DNA of 64,000 nucleotides, from contig OX031064.1 of assembly GCA_943736015.1 (NCBI GenBank), forward strand, positions 41,343,361 to 41,407,360. Reading direction: 5' to 3'. The DNA is from Tridacna crocea. Lineage: Eukaryota > Mollusca > Bivalvia > Cardiida > Cardiidae. Positions 21,831 through 34,431 of the stretch are shown one piece after another; the first letter of the stretch is position 1; every line of letters starts with the position of its first letter. The notes beneath the pieces were generated by a model that saw nothing but the letters and a program-made list of their open reading frames with translations, made no database searches and had not been told where the DNA came from. The translations under genes were made by a program, and so were the position numbers.

Positions 21831-22856
21831 ATGATAACGAAATAAAAAATATTAATTGTATAAATAGTAGTAATACAAAAGGTCTTATAGGTCTAAGAAG
21901 TCTTTTAAAGTTATTACAGATTTCTCATCACTGTTTTGTAAAAGCCTATATGGGAATGTTACGTGACCAATAGCAAGCGTCGGGTATATAGATGTTGAAA
22001 TAATCAGGATGGCTTTTTATCTGGTCTCATAAAAAAGTTGCCGATTGCTACACGGGCCATCCCGTTATAAAAAAGGTAATCAGAACGCTGAAACTACACT
22101 GTTTACTGAACGTAAATGTACAGTCTCTTTATGCTTGAAGAAGTTTAAAAACTCGGTAAAAACTTCCTAAGTCGATCTATCTTCATTTTACTTGTACCTG
22201 GTTTTAAAATATTTTTTTTTTACAATGAGTAACATCTGCACGGACCATACAATTACAGATTAACAGTTTCACAGGTTCGTTTTCAATACCTCAAAAGTTA
22301 TAAATACAGTAGTTTAGGTCCGTACAGTGCAATTAATTTTAAAACGTTTTAAAAAGGGAGCAGTTGCGTGGCTAACTAGTTGTCCCGATCCTACAATGCT
22401 TTCCCGATACCATTCCACAGTTTCACACACTGTTTTTCCCTAAATTATTCTTTAAAGACAATATACTGTTTTTCACAACATTGTCCTACATTCTAGATAG
22501 TTCGTTGGAAATCGAAAAATATTTTATAATGCAGCAATTTAATGACGGTTTGTTGAGTTCGTTGTGATAGAAAAGTCGAACGTATTTTTTTTGTTTTATT
22601 TTGTCAGAACGCCTGGTGTTTGAATTCCACAAGGCATCACGGAAGCTACAATATAGAAGGCGCTCGATCTATAACCTTACCCTACCACTAGTTGGTATCT
22701 GTAGCTTGCTTCCGAAAGAAGTCTCATCTACGATATAAGACAAGGCGCATCGCTTTGCAATAACCAAATACTGTATACTGTTGAGACAACACATGATAGT
22801 GCAAAGCTGCAATATCAAAAATGAGGCATTTTTAAAGGTTTTCTTAAGACGGCTGT

Positions 22857-23153
22857 CTAAATTGTATTAGGTTTCCAGGCCTTTGTAAACATAACCGAGA
22901 TTCCTGCCAAACCATCGAATTTGTCGTCGAATTGATTAAGGAACATTTTAAACCTTAACGCTCTTGAATGTTGCGGAATGAAAAAGGCTTTTACATCATC
23001 CCCAAAGGTCTCAGATTGTTCAATGCTTTCTTCTCGCATGATGCCAAATAAACAAGGTTTACTCGGAAATATTTGGATCAATTTATGGCCCCCGAACAAT
23101 GTCATTAACAAGTTCGTTGACACAGGGGAATTTATACAGCGATAATTAAACAT
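22857..23153 (-). CDS. Unrecognised 98-codon open frame
   Basis: On the minus strand an ATG-started frame runs to TAG, with a stop shortly upstream of the ATG, so as it stands it is a closed small ORF. Codon use looks protein-like: mixed third positions and balanced acidic, basic and hydrophobic residues, including EESIEQSETFGDDVKAFF near residues 42-59. No repeat from this window overlaps it. No signal peptide, membrane segment or domain is recognised. It could be an exon remnant, a short gene, or chance. Confidence 0.25.
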   Translation of the reverse strand: MFNYRCINSPVSTNLLMTLFGGHKLIQIFPSKPCLFGIMREESIEQSETFGDDVKAFFIPQHSRALRFKMFLNQFDDKFDGLAGISVMFTKAWKPNTI

Positions 23154-23159
23154 TGTAAA

Positions 23160-25422
23160 TGTCTTTGTGTCATTTCTCGCAGTTTATACGATATCCACAG
23201 ATTGTCCTAAGCTGAAGGAAGAAATTCGGATGGATTGTAGAAGGGGACGTCGAAGTATTTAGATTCCCGCTGACCAGCTAGCTTTTATATAAATGCATCT
23301 GTGTTTAAAACGTAGGGATGATGGAAATCTTTTTCCATCAGGGTCAGAACAGAAGTTATAGATCCGCATTATACATGACCCAAATGGCCCAAGTAATGTT
23401 TATATGTTTGCTCCGTAATTATTTCAAATTATCCCAGCAATATTTAAGATGGCTTCTGCTTTTTACTACCATCGCCATCTGAAAATTTAAATATTTGACT
23501 CGCAGGTATCAAGATGGTAGGACTTGCCTCAGCATCTGTTTTGTTGATCCTGGCTTACATTGTCCGTCAGTGTACCGCATTCTTTTTGGTTGCAGATATA
23601 CACTAGTTATATTGAAATGCCAGGTGTACCAGTTTGTTGCCTGCATTCAATGCTTCCTATATAGGAGTTGTGGTCGTGGTATCTACCTTGCAAACTTTGT
23701 TATGAACACTCTTCGGTAAGGCTTTTTAGACATGAGCCATGCTCTGGATAAAGATGAATAAATGAATCCCCAGTGTGTGTTATACTGAGCAAGTTATCAT
23801 TTAATTTGAAATCTATAAAATCTATTTAGCGATTGACTTAACCTGGAGGTAGAAAAGTCCTTCGACATGTAGAAATTTACAAACAGCGAAAAGTTTTGAT
23901 CCATGCGCATTGCTGATATGAATCCATATTTTTGTAGATGCAATCAGCCTTCTTTTCACAGAGCATGCCCGAAACCATATTATTGCTTATAATTGTTGAA
24001 CTTGTGCCAGTTACATATTGTTTTCTTTTTTTTCAAATTTTATACATCTTCGTCTGAATAAACACTGTATTCTGTCTGAAGAATACATTCTATAGAAATA
24101 CTTTCTTTGGTTTCTTCGATATGCACATAACTGAAAGTAGTGTATACATGTTAGAAAGTATGCATTTGTTTGATGTTGACACCGTTCTTGGCAGTATTGC
24201 TAACTTTTCAGCAGACTCGTATCCATGCTTTCTAGAGTTTCAACATCAGCAAGTATAACGCAAAGCAGACTGTCGAAAAGGTGGGTGCATTCCTATATGG
24301 ATACAAATGAAACAATATTGAGTGATAAAAGAGGAATGAATCCTGTAGCAAAACTTTTACCTGTACTCGTGGTGAGTTTTGTTAGCTTCATTCTTACAGC
24401 TGCTGGATCACGATCCATGTGAATTACAACTATTTTACACATTTTGTCAAAATGAGTAAAACCAACACCAAAACAGTACAAAGCTAACCACGGATGGTCT
24501 TTCAAATTATACTCAAGTCATTCAGCTTGTAACAAGGCAGTCTAGAAGCTTTCATGTGCAAAATGATTAACGATACACTCATCCGATTAAAGCGTCTGGG
24601 AGACCAAGAGTAATTAAGTACATTTTCCTTGTAAGTAAACCATCTCATTTATTACATTAATAATTCACTTAGACCTATCCGCAGACAACTGAGCTAGGTG
24701 TCAAAAACGATTACATAAATTATCGATGGTCGGCTTTATGTTTAACTATGTACTTACCTTATTCCAAGAACATCACATAACGCCTGTGATCGGTCGATAG
24801 TTCGGTCCATATTTTTTACATTTTTACTTAAGTTATTAAATGTCTATTTTTTTTAAGAGTATGACAAAGGTTATTTTGAAGTGGTACAGTGCAATAGCAA
24901 GTTAAAATTTCACTTCCCTTCTATAGTAGTAATGTCTTTTCCTAACAAAATTCGGATTTCTATATTCATGAATGTGTAAATATATCGAAATGGCAAGGAA
25001 GATAATCGTGGTAACGCCGACTTCTTTAATGGGTCTATATCGTATTTCATTTTAAATAATCTTCTATTCAGGACAAGGTCTATTTTTGGTTGATGAGATA
25101 CAAGTGATTGGAAAATCAACTTGTTCACGCTCATTCTCAGCTATGGGGAACATTTTAGGGAAAAACAAAAATATCTCAACCCTCTACAAGGAAAATAGAT
25201 TAATGTGACTAACAATATTTCAGCAGGGAGGATATTCTGTTAAATATAAACACTTAATAACCCTGTCCTACTGTAATGCCGCATGAGGTGTGTGTTCAAA
25301 GACACAAAATGATGCCTACGTTACCTGTTGCGACGGCATGTTTGCTATTTCTAGACGCACATTGATTACGAGATTTTTTGCAAAGACGAACACTATTATT
25401 TTAGATTTGTCCGTGAAATCAG
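23160..25422. other. Unique AT-rich DNA
   Basis: No repeat shared with the window. At 23514 an ATG in good context opens a 30-codon frame with a hydrophobic stretch like a signal peptide, but it ends in a stop after 30 codons without a clear splice donor. Confidence 0.4.
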
Positions 25423-25884
25423 TTTATTTCATGCCTTCCGGTAGGATATCGAGAAACAGCAGTGAAAATATTTTTCGATCTTACACTGGTACCACCAGTG
25501 AAAATACCGATTTTCACGTTCTTGTTGCCTAGGTAAATTGCGCGTGCCTAACAACCAGATTGGAAATATGACGTCATATACCTTACATTTCTAGCGCTTG
25601 ACGTAATATTGTAATGTGTTGCTATGCGGGAGGGGTACGCCATGGGGAATAACGGAAAAGAACTGTACTGTATTTTGATAAAGCTCCCGAAGAAAGAGGT
25701 GAAAGCATGAAATAAATAGAATATTTGTTTTTTTCGGTGAAAGATCGAAATTTATTTCATCTCGTGAACACCATCGGTAATATTTTCACTCGTGGCTGCG
25801 ACACTTGTGAAAATATTACCGATAGTTTCCACTCGATGAAATAAATTTCGATCTTTCACCGAAAAAGACAAATATCCTCTATGT
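25423..25884 (+). mobile_element. Family M two-hairpin element, copy 2
   Basis: Same layout as 8051-8496 with better preserved arms: TTTATTTCATGCCTTCCGG ... GAAAGCATGAAATAAATAG, then GGTGAAAGATCGAAATTTAT ... ATAAATTTCGATCTTTCACC around a TCGTGGCTGCGACACTTG centre. The 25290-25532 frame runs into it and is not a gene. Confidence 0.8.
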
Positions 25885-26694
25885 ATTATTTAGCAGATCG
25901 ACAGTGATGAAAAATATAACAAAGCAGAACACAGGTGCATATATTGTCTGTCGCCAGATTTAGCCTGCCTATGTTACGCTGTTAGAAATCTTACTCTGTC
26001 TTATGTAATAGATAATCAGATATTCTTTTTTTCACTGCCTAAACGATATTGTGCTGTGTCTACATGTATAAAGGAGAATAATTATCAAAATTAGCGATAT
26101 CTACGTTATGGTATTTATTGGCTTACACATTTATCTGTTTTATGCAGTACTTTCAACACTTCGTTTCTATGCCAATATTAAGTTAAATAAATTTTGAACA
26201 AGTACTACGACTTATTGATAAGTAATGAAATATATGATGAAAACGTTACTGATATCTACGTTACTAAAAGAGGGGTGAGAAACGTTCAGGTGCTTCTGAC
26301 ATCATTTTTTATCCATGATGTTACTGGATTTGTAGTACCCGTTGGTAAAGACAGAACGGTGGCTATATTTGCATTTGCAAAGTGTACTTTTTATTTTTTT
26401 TATTTTTACGAGTTACTTATTCACGGTGGCAAGACACTTCGATTTATTCTGTTAACCTGATAGGAATCTATTATGGTGCTATTTGAAAACTTTCATATTG
26501 TCAAATGCTTTTGAATATTTTGATTTCGCCATCATTAGAATGTGATACGGCCTCTGAAACGCGCATTTCCACGTTACTGGTAGGTAACGTAGTATTACCA
26601 AATTCTAGATCTACTTCACATTGTAATTTCAGATTTTGTTAGTTGTCGATATTCGGTAATTCAGGTGTAAATAAGGTGTCTAGTGCTGCGGAAT
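25885..26694. other. AT-rich stretch, nothing recognised
   Basis: No gene or shared repeat. Open frames are short and of low-complexity composition. Confidence 0.4.
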
Positions 26695-26816
26695 AATATC
26701 TCCTTATCGGACATTGAAGATCCAAGATCAGACTACACGTTCTGTGAAGTCCTATCTTGATCTACGTTGTCCGCAAAAGGTCAGTGAGTTGCGCTTAGCA
26801 GCTTAAGGGTTAATGT
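26695..26816 (+). mobile_element. Family B hairpin repeat
   Basis: CTCCTTATCGGACATTGAAG, then GATCAGACTACACG / GAAGTCCTATCTTG arms, then TTGTCCGCAAAAGGTCAG and TTGCGCTTAGCAGCTTAAGG ending in GGGTTAA. The right end is intact. Confidence 0.7.
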
Positions 26817-28760
26817 ACTAGAGACGCAAAGATAGAAATACCTCGTAAAAAATATTTAGAGGAGATATGTATGAAAATAAGGACTGATAAGAGACTATAT
26901 AAATGTTTTTGTTCTAAATTCAAACAAAAGCTAAGACAAAGGCAAGTAATTTCAGAGAATCAAGAGTGGATACTCTTAACATGATTTATACGAACAAGAT
27001 CTCGTATACCTGAACAAGAACATAACATGGCAGGAAACAAAGTAAAACATGAAACTGAACAGCTAAATTTGACCTACTAGGAAAAAAATTCCCTGCGTTA
27101 CCTTTGTTGCCATGTTTTACAATATATGTATGTTGAAAATTAATACCCAAAGATATAAGATCATTCAGTCTTTCCTATGTGAAAAAATCATGCACGTACA
27201 ATTAGCATAATACAACATCACAATTGCAAAGCCTTCAGCTCCTAATACAATAAACCACCTATGAATATTCACTCTGACGGTAAACGTGAAATTTCGCATT
27301 GAAATTGCGTTGAAATATAGAATTCCCTATTCTCAGGTTGACCGATGTCATATTATTGTTGAGTTTTGTCATTCCGGTTAGGTATGCATACTGCCTATTC
27401 GTTCTGGACATTTATTTGACTACTAGCGTATAAAACTTATGAATGTACTTGTGACATTATCCATATAATTTGATGCTTACGTTACCATTTCTATGAGTTA
27501 AATTATGTGCTTGTGGACTCAAAATCTATAATATTTCATTTCATATTCAACTTGATTGTATTTGCACTGTTTCCTGGTTTACAGAGATATAATTGCACTC
27601 ATGGTGTAAAATCGTTTTTTGATTGGTCAGAATCGGGTCATGTGATGAAAAAACCTGCATGTTATTTTTTCGATGAACGCAATATAAGCACTACTTTCGG
27701 TTTTTCCAAATTGTTGTTGGTATCTAATTTTATATTTCATGCAAACTGTTAATGGCCTATATTTAGAGTTCCATCGCTGAATCAGTCAAATGCAAAAAGA
27801 TAGATTTCTTTTTCTTTAAAAAGCTTGCAAAAAGGAAACTAACAAATAAACCTTGACAAAATGTGTGTTTAACCTTTTTTGCACCCTAAAAATAAAAAAA
27901 TACACTATGCCAACTGTGAACAGAGAGTCTGAATGGTCGACGTCATCAGTTACATCATTCAATACGTCAGCGATCGATTTCTATGAAGCAAAGGTCACTG
28001 AGTTAAATTTAGTACACTGTGTAAATGGAAAATTCACTCTTGCATAAATGAACTTGATTTCTAGTTTCATGATGGAGTTAAACTTTTTTATTGCGGGGAT
28101 TAGGTTTAAAAAATGCTATTGACCAGAAAAAAGTAATCGTGGAGTTGATGGAATGTATAGCTTTTGTGAAAGAACTGTTGGAGAAAGGATCGAAAGAAGT
28201 GAATACATAGTGTGAAGAATTTTTGAAATGTTGGCGTGATGGGAACGATATTAGAAACAAGTCTAGAACTGAGAAACCAAAAATACATATTGAAAAATTA
28301 ACAGCTGCGACGCCGTTTTTTATGCTCTAATAAGTGGGTCACAAAACGTTGGCGTCATTCGATTCATATCTTACAAGAAACATAAGGATAGACCAAGTCT
28401 TATATCGGCAACAGATAGATACTCGTCGAGAACAGATAGATCTGCCGACGGTACGTACGCATATTCTTTACAAATTACCTTTTCATGAAAAGGTCACTCG
28501 AAAGAACAAATCGTCCGCTTAGCTTCAAGGTTAGATAGTTAATTGTATTGTTCATATACAGAATTATTTGTTTTACTAATTTTGTTCGATGAATCGTCGA
28601 AAGTATCGATTTCAAAGTCAGCAAAATGGCCGCCTTCGACAGAAAAAATATGCTGAAAAGCTAAAAATAGATTGTGTATTCGTGCCCATTCTACCAAGTA
28701 TCCGCAAAGAAAATTAACTATCATTTTCGAAAAGTGATTTAAGTTAACAACGAGTGCAAT
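26817..28760. other. Unique AT-rich DNA
   Basis: No repeat shared with the rest of the window and no convincing coding frame. All open frames are under 85 codons. Confidence 0.45.
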
Positions 28761-28924
28761 TATAAGGGCTGAGTGCAGACTTTTGTGTTTTCATCGAGAT
28801 ATAAAATGCAATTGCCTTATTACATGGCTTAACATAACGCCCTTCGGTCGTTATTTTCAATGAAATAAGGCAATTTCAGTTTATATCTCGATGAAAACAC
28901 AAAAATCTGCACTCAACCCTATAG
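28761..28924. repeat. Inverted repeat, ~60-bp arms
   Basis: TATAAGGGCTGAGTGCAGAC ... TTGCCTTATT on the left mirrors AATAAGGCAATT ... CTGCACTCAACCCTATA on the right. Arms share the 20-mer GTGTTTTCATCGAGATATAA with one change. The loop contains a smaller pair, ATAACGCCCTTCGG and CGTTAT. Likely a foldback element; single copy here. Confidence 0.85.
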
Positions 28925-30360
28925 TTAATGCATCTGCTTTAAAGATGGACATTAACAATTCAACGGAAGTTGAAGTTTTTACTATCTCTGCATGAAATGA
29001 AACTACTTTTGAGCATTGTTTTTGACAACTGTTTATCGGTCTTTGACAATATATACAAATGCTTTGGAATTAATCGAAGATCGATAGAAGTAATAATTTC
29101 GAAACTTTTTTTTTGTAATTCAATTAAAGTTGAATATCTCAGAAGACATTTATTTGATTCTTTAATTGGCGATAAATTTAACACACTCCATCAGTAACGT
29201 AGAAATCAGTTAGTTTGTACCATGTCATGTCTATTTTGTAAATTTTGGTCCAGAATTGTTTGATGCACCGCAGTTCCTGATAAATTAACTTCAGATAATA
29301 GCTTAATGAATCTTTTTTCATGTTCACTTTTGACCAAATATGACACCAAAAGTGTTCCTTGTTCAAAACGAATATGACGTCTGCATAATTACCTGTAATG
29401 CTTGAATTTTGCGATCCTTGATCCTCACAACTCTTACGTTTTTGTCACATCAAAGGTATGCGACTCCTTATCAAAATAAAGCAAAGTACACATCATCTTA
29501 GGTGCGGTCTTTTCTAATGTAATACGTTATATTTCTGTAGGCAAGATTTAATTAATCGAGTTTTCGGCTTCGAGGTGTTTTTTTTTTGTTTCTCGGAAAC
29601 ATGTCTAAAAAATCCAGCACGCACGCACTGTTGATGATTTAGGCTTATCCGACGAAATCTCGATCACGACCTTTGATATTGTAATTATAAAAAAAAAAAA
29701 AATCAGATCAGATTTAGATACCGAGCATAAACGATTGCAGGTTGCTCTAATGGATAAAGGAATCATTGATTTCGGCACTGGTTCTATCACTTCGGTCCGG
29801 TCTCAGCATTAAGAAAAAACCCACTTGATCCCAATCGTCAATTTCATATTGAAACCATTTTTGGCGCACATAAAAGTACTTGCATAAAAGTAGATGGTGT
29901 ACCTTATAAACAATTATTTGCATGCCCATCTTATGCATTCTGTGTAAATGGTAAGTGCTGTTTAGAGGCTGTAAACCAGGGGAAAATAACACAAGTAAAG
30001 GAAAGCACATAAACAAATGGCTAAATAATTTCATAAAATCAAATTGAACATCTTTCAATTTTAGTTAAGTCTCAACTCTGTTGGAGCGTAAAACTTAAAG
30101 TGGCTGCCTGAAGTAGTACTGTTGAAACGCTAAATCCTGAATCAGTGCCGCATTTTTGTAAAGTAACAATATTGCAAAGTTTAATCTTGAAAGATAGCTA
30201 ACTGTGCAGCATTAAGCAGTCTTATTTTGAATCGACGCTAGATAAGACATAAATATTTCAGTAGGCTTCGGTGGATTGTTTATCTACTTTGGAGGACTCT
30301 CTTGTATCCTGTTTTCATTCGTCAAGTTAGATATTTGGTGTTGAAAGGGGTGGAAATGCT
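28925..30360. other. Unique AT-rich DNA
   Basis: No gene or shared repeat recognised. Poly-T at about 29579 and poly-A at about 29690. Confidence 0.45.
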
Positions 30361-30832
30361 TGTTTGGATTACAACCTGTACCAAATGTCTGTTCTACATA
30401 CCAACATGTCTTCAGAGAAAATGAAGTAACTTCTTAAAATGAGAAAACTTCTCGATCTGTCAAAACATTCTCGGCCCATGAAAACTAACTCTAGTCCATG
30501 AAAAATAACCGTGGCATTTGAAAATAATCGCGGCATATGAAAACCCCCCCTCCCGCTAAAAAAAAACCAAAAAAAATCGCGGCATATGAAAAAAAAAACA
30601 AAAACAAACCCCGCGGTATATGTTTGGATTACAACCAGTACCAAGTGTCTGTTCTACATACCAACATGTCTTCAGAGAAAATGAAGCAACTTCTTAAAAT
30701 GAGAAAACTTCTCGATCTGTCAAAACATTCTCGGCCCATGAAAACTAACTCTAGTCCATGAAAAATAACCGTGGCATTTGAAAATAACCGCGGCATATGA
30801 AAAAAAAAAAAGACCGCGGTATATGAAAAATG
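30361..30832 (+). repeat. Recent tandem duplication with internal short repeats
   Basis: TGTTTGGATTACAACC starts both units (30361 and 30621). The two are nearly identical across ~180 bp (CTGTTCTACATACCAACATG, CAAAACATTCTCGGCCCATG). Each unit ends in a decaying run of CGGCATATGAAAA / CCGTGGCATTTGAAAA / CTCTAGTCCATGAAAA motifs, and the copies differ in the length of A and C runs there. Confidence 0.9.
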
Positions 30833-30846
30833 AATAAATAAATAAG

Positions 30847-30877
<31 letters not shown>

Positions 30878-30888
30878 AATAAATAAAT
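30833..30888 (+). repeat. (AAAT)n microsatellite
   Basis: About twelve AAAT units with small interruptions, directly between the tandem duplication and an A element. Confidence 0.9.
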
Positions 30889-31103
30889 CAACCCTTTGCC
30901 ACATTACAAAATTTTAGACTCTCTCAAATTTTGAATCATTTGCAGAGGAGAAAAATAATTTTTCTCGTAAAGGAAATTTCACTTTTCCACGGTGGAAAAC
31001 GAGAAATGACTGGTTATAAGTATTTTCTCCTTTTCCTACAAGGTCTTTAAAGATCTCTTTTCTCAGTGTTCTTAAAATACGGGTTCGTTTAGTGAAGGGT
31101 TAA
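30888..31103 (+). mobile_element. Family A MITE, diverged
   Basis: Left end TCAACCCTTTGCCACATTAC; right end GTTTAGTGAAGGGTTAA. Only the right palindrome arm (TATTTTCTCCTTTTCCTACA) is well kept. Confidence 0.75.
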
Positions 31104-31950
31104 AACACTACATATGAAGTATTTTGTAGGCAGACTAAAATTACTGCATACCAACAGATGCCGTGCGTGAATAGCTGTAATATTTATCAATAAAATATAG
31201 AATTTCCATACAAACATTATCTCAATGCTATCAAAAAAAAGGCCCGCTCTTCAGTTTTATTTGATCAGTAAAATTGACATTTTTATTATTCATTCCGTCG
31301 TCCATACACGAATTTTTATTAGATTACCATTCAGCGATCTACCGTATTATCATATTTCGTTTCAATGGATACGGTTTTATTTCTTCGTAAAACATAGAAA
31401 TCGAAGATAAAGTACACTGAATCGTTGAATGCTATACAAATGAGCGTCCCAGCTTGTCCATAAATGCATCTGTAAGTCACTAATGCATTATTAATTAACC
31501 CATCGAAAAACGTCTCTGTGTTTTTAACATCTTTGCAAGGAGAGGCTTTAGAAAAAAGTGTGAGAAAAAGACGCATGTTGCCATAAATAAGCGAATGTTC
31601 CTTTCCCTCCTGATTTCCATACAATTCAAGAACATCAAATCCGATTTCAATATAGGACCCCCCCCCCCGTCTCCGCCATTCCGGACAGAATGGAGACGAT
31701 TAGAGGACCATTAAGTGATAAAAGTTTGATCCCATGTCTAAATAGCCTTCTGATGCAACTGAAATAATCACATCGGTGTAAATGTAATGGATATGCACCC
31801 GTTTTGTCGCCAAAGCTTTATTTTGTATCAACCTTCACGGCGAACGAATGACCTCCTAGAAAGACCTCGTAAGCTGCTGATCTTCGCTCATTGGAAGATT
31901 TTCCAGGGCCTCCATGGTGAGATTGGTGACTAAACATTCAGCAGCAGACA
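31104..31950. other. AT-rich stretch with a short poly-C run
   Basis: No gene or shared repeat recognised; C-run near 31657. Confidence 0.4.
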
Positions 31951-31954
31951 GTTC

Positions 31955-32193
31955 AGCGATTAATCATTATTTGTTTAAATGGTGTTTTACGCCGCTTTCA
32001 ACAGTATTTCAGTCATATCACGGCGACAGTTCACATATTCATGTTTCCTGGGTTTCACCAGTACTAGGCTAGGCTCTGAAGTGCCTTGCCCAAGGACACT
32101 CCTGTGAAAAAAAACCCAGTGGAGCAAGCGAGGCTCGAACCTGGGACCTCCAGGTTACGATTCCTGCACTTTACCACCGAGCCACACAGGACC
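31955..32193 (-). mobile_element. tRNA-derived SINE (family K)
   Basis: On the minus strand: A-box-like TGGCTCGGTGGTAAAG (about 32185), B-box-like GGTTCGAGCC (about 32138), then GTGTCCTTGGGCAAGGCACT (32097-32078). The 3' domain has TCGCCGTGATATGACTGAAA and GAAAGCGGCGTAAAACACC. The last is a conserved SINE 3' domain type familiar from molluscs. A target duplication is not obvious. Confidence 0.8.
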
Positions 32194-32328
32194 CCCATTT
32201 TTCGTTACTATTTCAATTACCATATCTAAACGTTATCTATGACAGTACACATTGGCTAAAGATATTTCTCTGTTATAAACGGATATTGATTTTAACAAAC
32301 AATGACTTACTGGTGCAAGGAGATTCGT

Positions 32329-32558
32329 TTAACTCATTACCAAACGACAATATTTTAGGCTTGTCCAAATCGAAAGCATTGCAGACGACAAAATAAAAGT
32401 GACTGAAAATTTGAAATTTGATTTCTGAAGAGTAGAAAACATTGTGGGAAAAGGAGAAAATGCTGGTTACCAGCATTTTCTCCTTTTCCCACAATGTTTT
32501 CTAAAAACTTTTTTTTTCTCGGGGGCGTCAAAAGTAGGGATTGTGTGGTAATGGTTAA
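32329..32558 (+). mobile_element. Family A MITE, near-consensus
   Basis: Ends TTAACTCATTACCAAACG and GTGTGGTAATGGTTAA. Full central palindrome with GGTTACC centre. Frames on both strands here run through the palindrome. Confidence 0.9.
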
Positions 32559-33382
32559 TAATATTTTCATATGATATCTGTTAGTCACTTCTTCTTCTGT
32601 ATTTTGATGAATGATTTTCGTACCGGGTTGTTATACGTATTTTCCTCTTTATAAATTAATGTTTGTATGTCTGCAACAAAAATAAAGGTTGTCCAAAAAA
32701 TATAAACACTGAAAGGAACCTCTGAACGGCCACTTTTAAGCTGAAATTTCCCATAGATTTTTTTTTGTGTCTGCTGCCTTCAAAACGGACAGCTTATTTG
32801 GTTTCATTTTTTTTTGTAAAATAATTGACCGGTCTGAAAACATACCTGAGCCAAATTCTGAAGAGAATTCATTCAATTTTTATTGCGGAAAAAAAATATT
32901 TATCAGTCATTCACTTAACATTGTGAATTGAAGAATCAAGTTTTTGAAGCTTAATGTTTGTAATTTCGGTTTACATTTTTTCACAGAAAATAATTTTCAT
33001 GTTTTTTCTTTGCTTACAAAAGTTCTGTATTTTGTGCTTCTCTTTATTTACCCTTTTTGGCTGGTATACACCACGCTTGCGCAAAGAACTAGACAACAGA
33101 AAATGTACAGGCTGATCTTGGATCTATTCTGTCTGATAATGAGATATTTTCCCCCCAAAAGCTTAAAGTAGCAAGATTCGAGTGTGCACTATCGCCTTGA
33201 AAATTTTATTTGACTCATTTAGCAGGACAGGGGTTAAAAAAGTCAAATTCTGTGCCTTACTACATTAGTTGATTGGAGATAGATAATAAGGGGTATAAGT
33301 ATGAAGACCCCCCTTGAAAATCATCAGTATAAAAGAATTGACATGTCTATGTGAACTAGATAAATGATTCCAAGTGTTCATG
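32559..33382. other. AT-rich stretch, nothing recognised
   Basis: No gene or shared repeat recognised. Confidence 0.4.
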
Positions 33383-33480
33383 TTAGAGATGTACAAGCCG
33401 ACACCGAATAAGGAATATGAGCACGGAATACGGAATATCAGAACGGGGGTCATCTCAGAAGCTAGGAGATTATCGATAAA
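33383..33480 (+). repeat. Left ~98-bp inverted repeat of a 2.5-kb pair
   Basis: TTAGAGATGTACAAGCCGAC, then ACACCGAATAAGGAATATGA, then GGAATACGGAATAT and ATTATCGATAAA. Matches in inverse the segment 35785-35882. Confidence 0.75.
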
Positions 33481-33698
33481 TGTAATCCGATAATTACTCT
33501 ATCCGCGTCTACCGTTCTTCTGTCTTACCTGTATGGTTTTTTCTCGCCCAGGGTTTCAGTCCAATCATTTTTCCCATCTTTACATTTGGACGTAAATTTG
33601 TCAAAAAATGACACTGTATTACTGACAGAGTAAAGTCCGAATATAAAAGAGAAAACAACAATGACCGGGCTGGAACACAGGCTAGGTTTTTTTTACAA

Positions 33699-33890
33699 TT
33701 AAATCTTTACTAAATTGCCTTTTTTTTTTTAACCAGACCAAATAAAAGCAATTGCAGACGACTAATTAAATGTAGCTTAAGTGGAGGTTTCTGTCTTTGA
33801 TTAGGTACATGTAGATAACATTGTGGGAAAAGGTGAAAAAAGTTTGTCACTTGCATTTAGTCCTTTTCCCGCAATGTTTTCAAAAGCCAT
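33699..33890 (+). mobile_element. Family A MITE, right end missing
   Basis: TTAAATCTTTACTAAATTGC at the left, GCAATTGCAGACGACTAATT inside, and a decayed palindrome (GTGGGAAAAGGTGAAAAAAG / TAGTCCTTTTCCCGCAATG). Lies inside the 33.4-35.9 kb inverted-repeat pair. Confidence 0.7.
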
Positions 33891-33954
33891 TCATGATCTA
33901 TGCCTTCGAGCATCCGAGGGATAAGTATTATCCTTTTTTGGACTGCATAGCGTA

Positions 33955-34060
33955 ACCTGAGTAGTCAGTTATATGCAAAGATATATGCAGAGAGTTGTGT
34001 CAGTGTATACTGGTTTGAGAAAGCCAGGAAAACATGAGTACCTTTAAATCGTTTCCGTGG
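33955..34060 (+). mobile_element. SINE family L, short body fragment
   Basis: GTTTGAGAAAGCCAGGAAAACAT and nearby GAGTAGTCAGTTATATG align with the L body; head and tail are missing. Confidence 0.45.
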
Positions 34061-34431
34061 GATATATGAAAGGGATCTACTCGCATTTGCGAAAACAAAA
34101 AGTCAACATCAAACGATTTCATGCGCGCTGGCCAACCTCTGTCAATTTTTTAAAGAAATTAGTCATTTTAACATGTTTATTTTACAGTCATTCAACAAAT
34201 ATTTATTTTGCTCGCAAATTAATGTAGATGTCAAATTTTCTATTTATGTCAAAAAATAACAAACCCATGGTAAAGTGAATACCGATTTTTATGCACTGGT
34301 TTAGGGCCAACAAATCATGAATTTAAATCATGAAGTAGCAAGATCCTCTTAGAGACTTTAATGACTTTAATCAAAGTAGCATGTACAATTGACATGATAA
34401 AAAACAAAAGCAAATGAAAACACAGCATCAT

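Noticed and set aside
23495..23719. 74-codon frame starting just upstream of a signal-peptide-like 30-codon frame at 23514 and ending at CGGTAAGG, a donor-like site
   Set aside because: The two frames conflict, neither has a recognised product, and no matching downstream exon was found.
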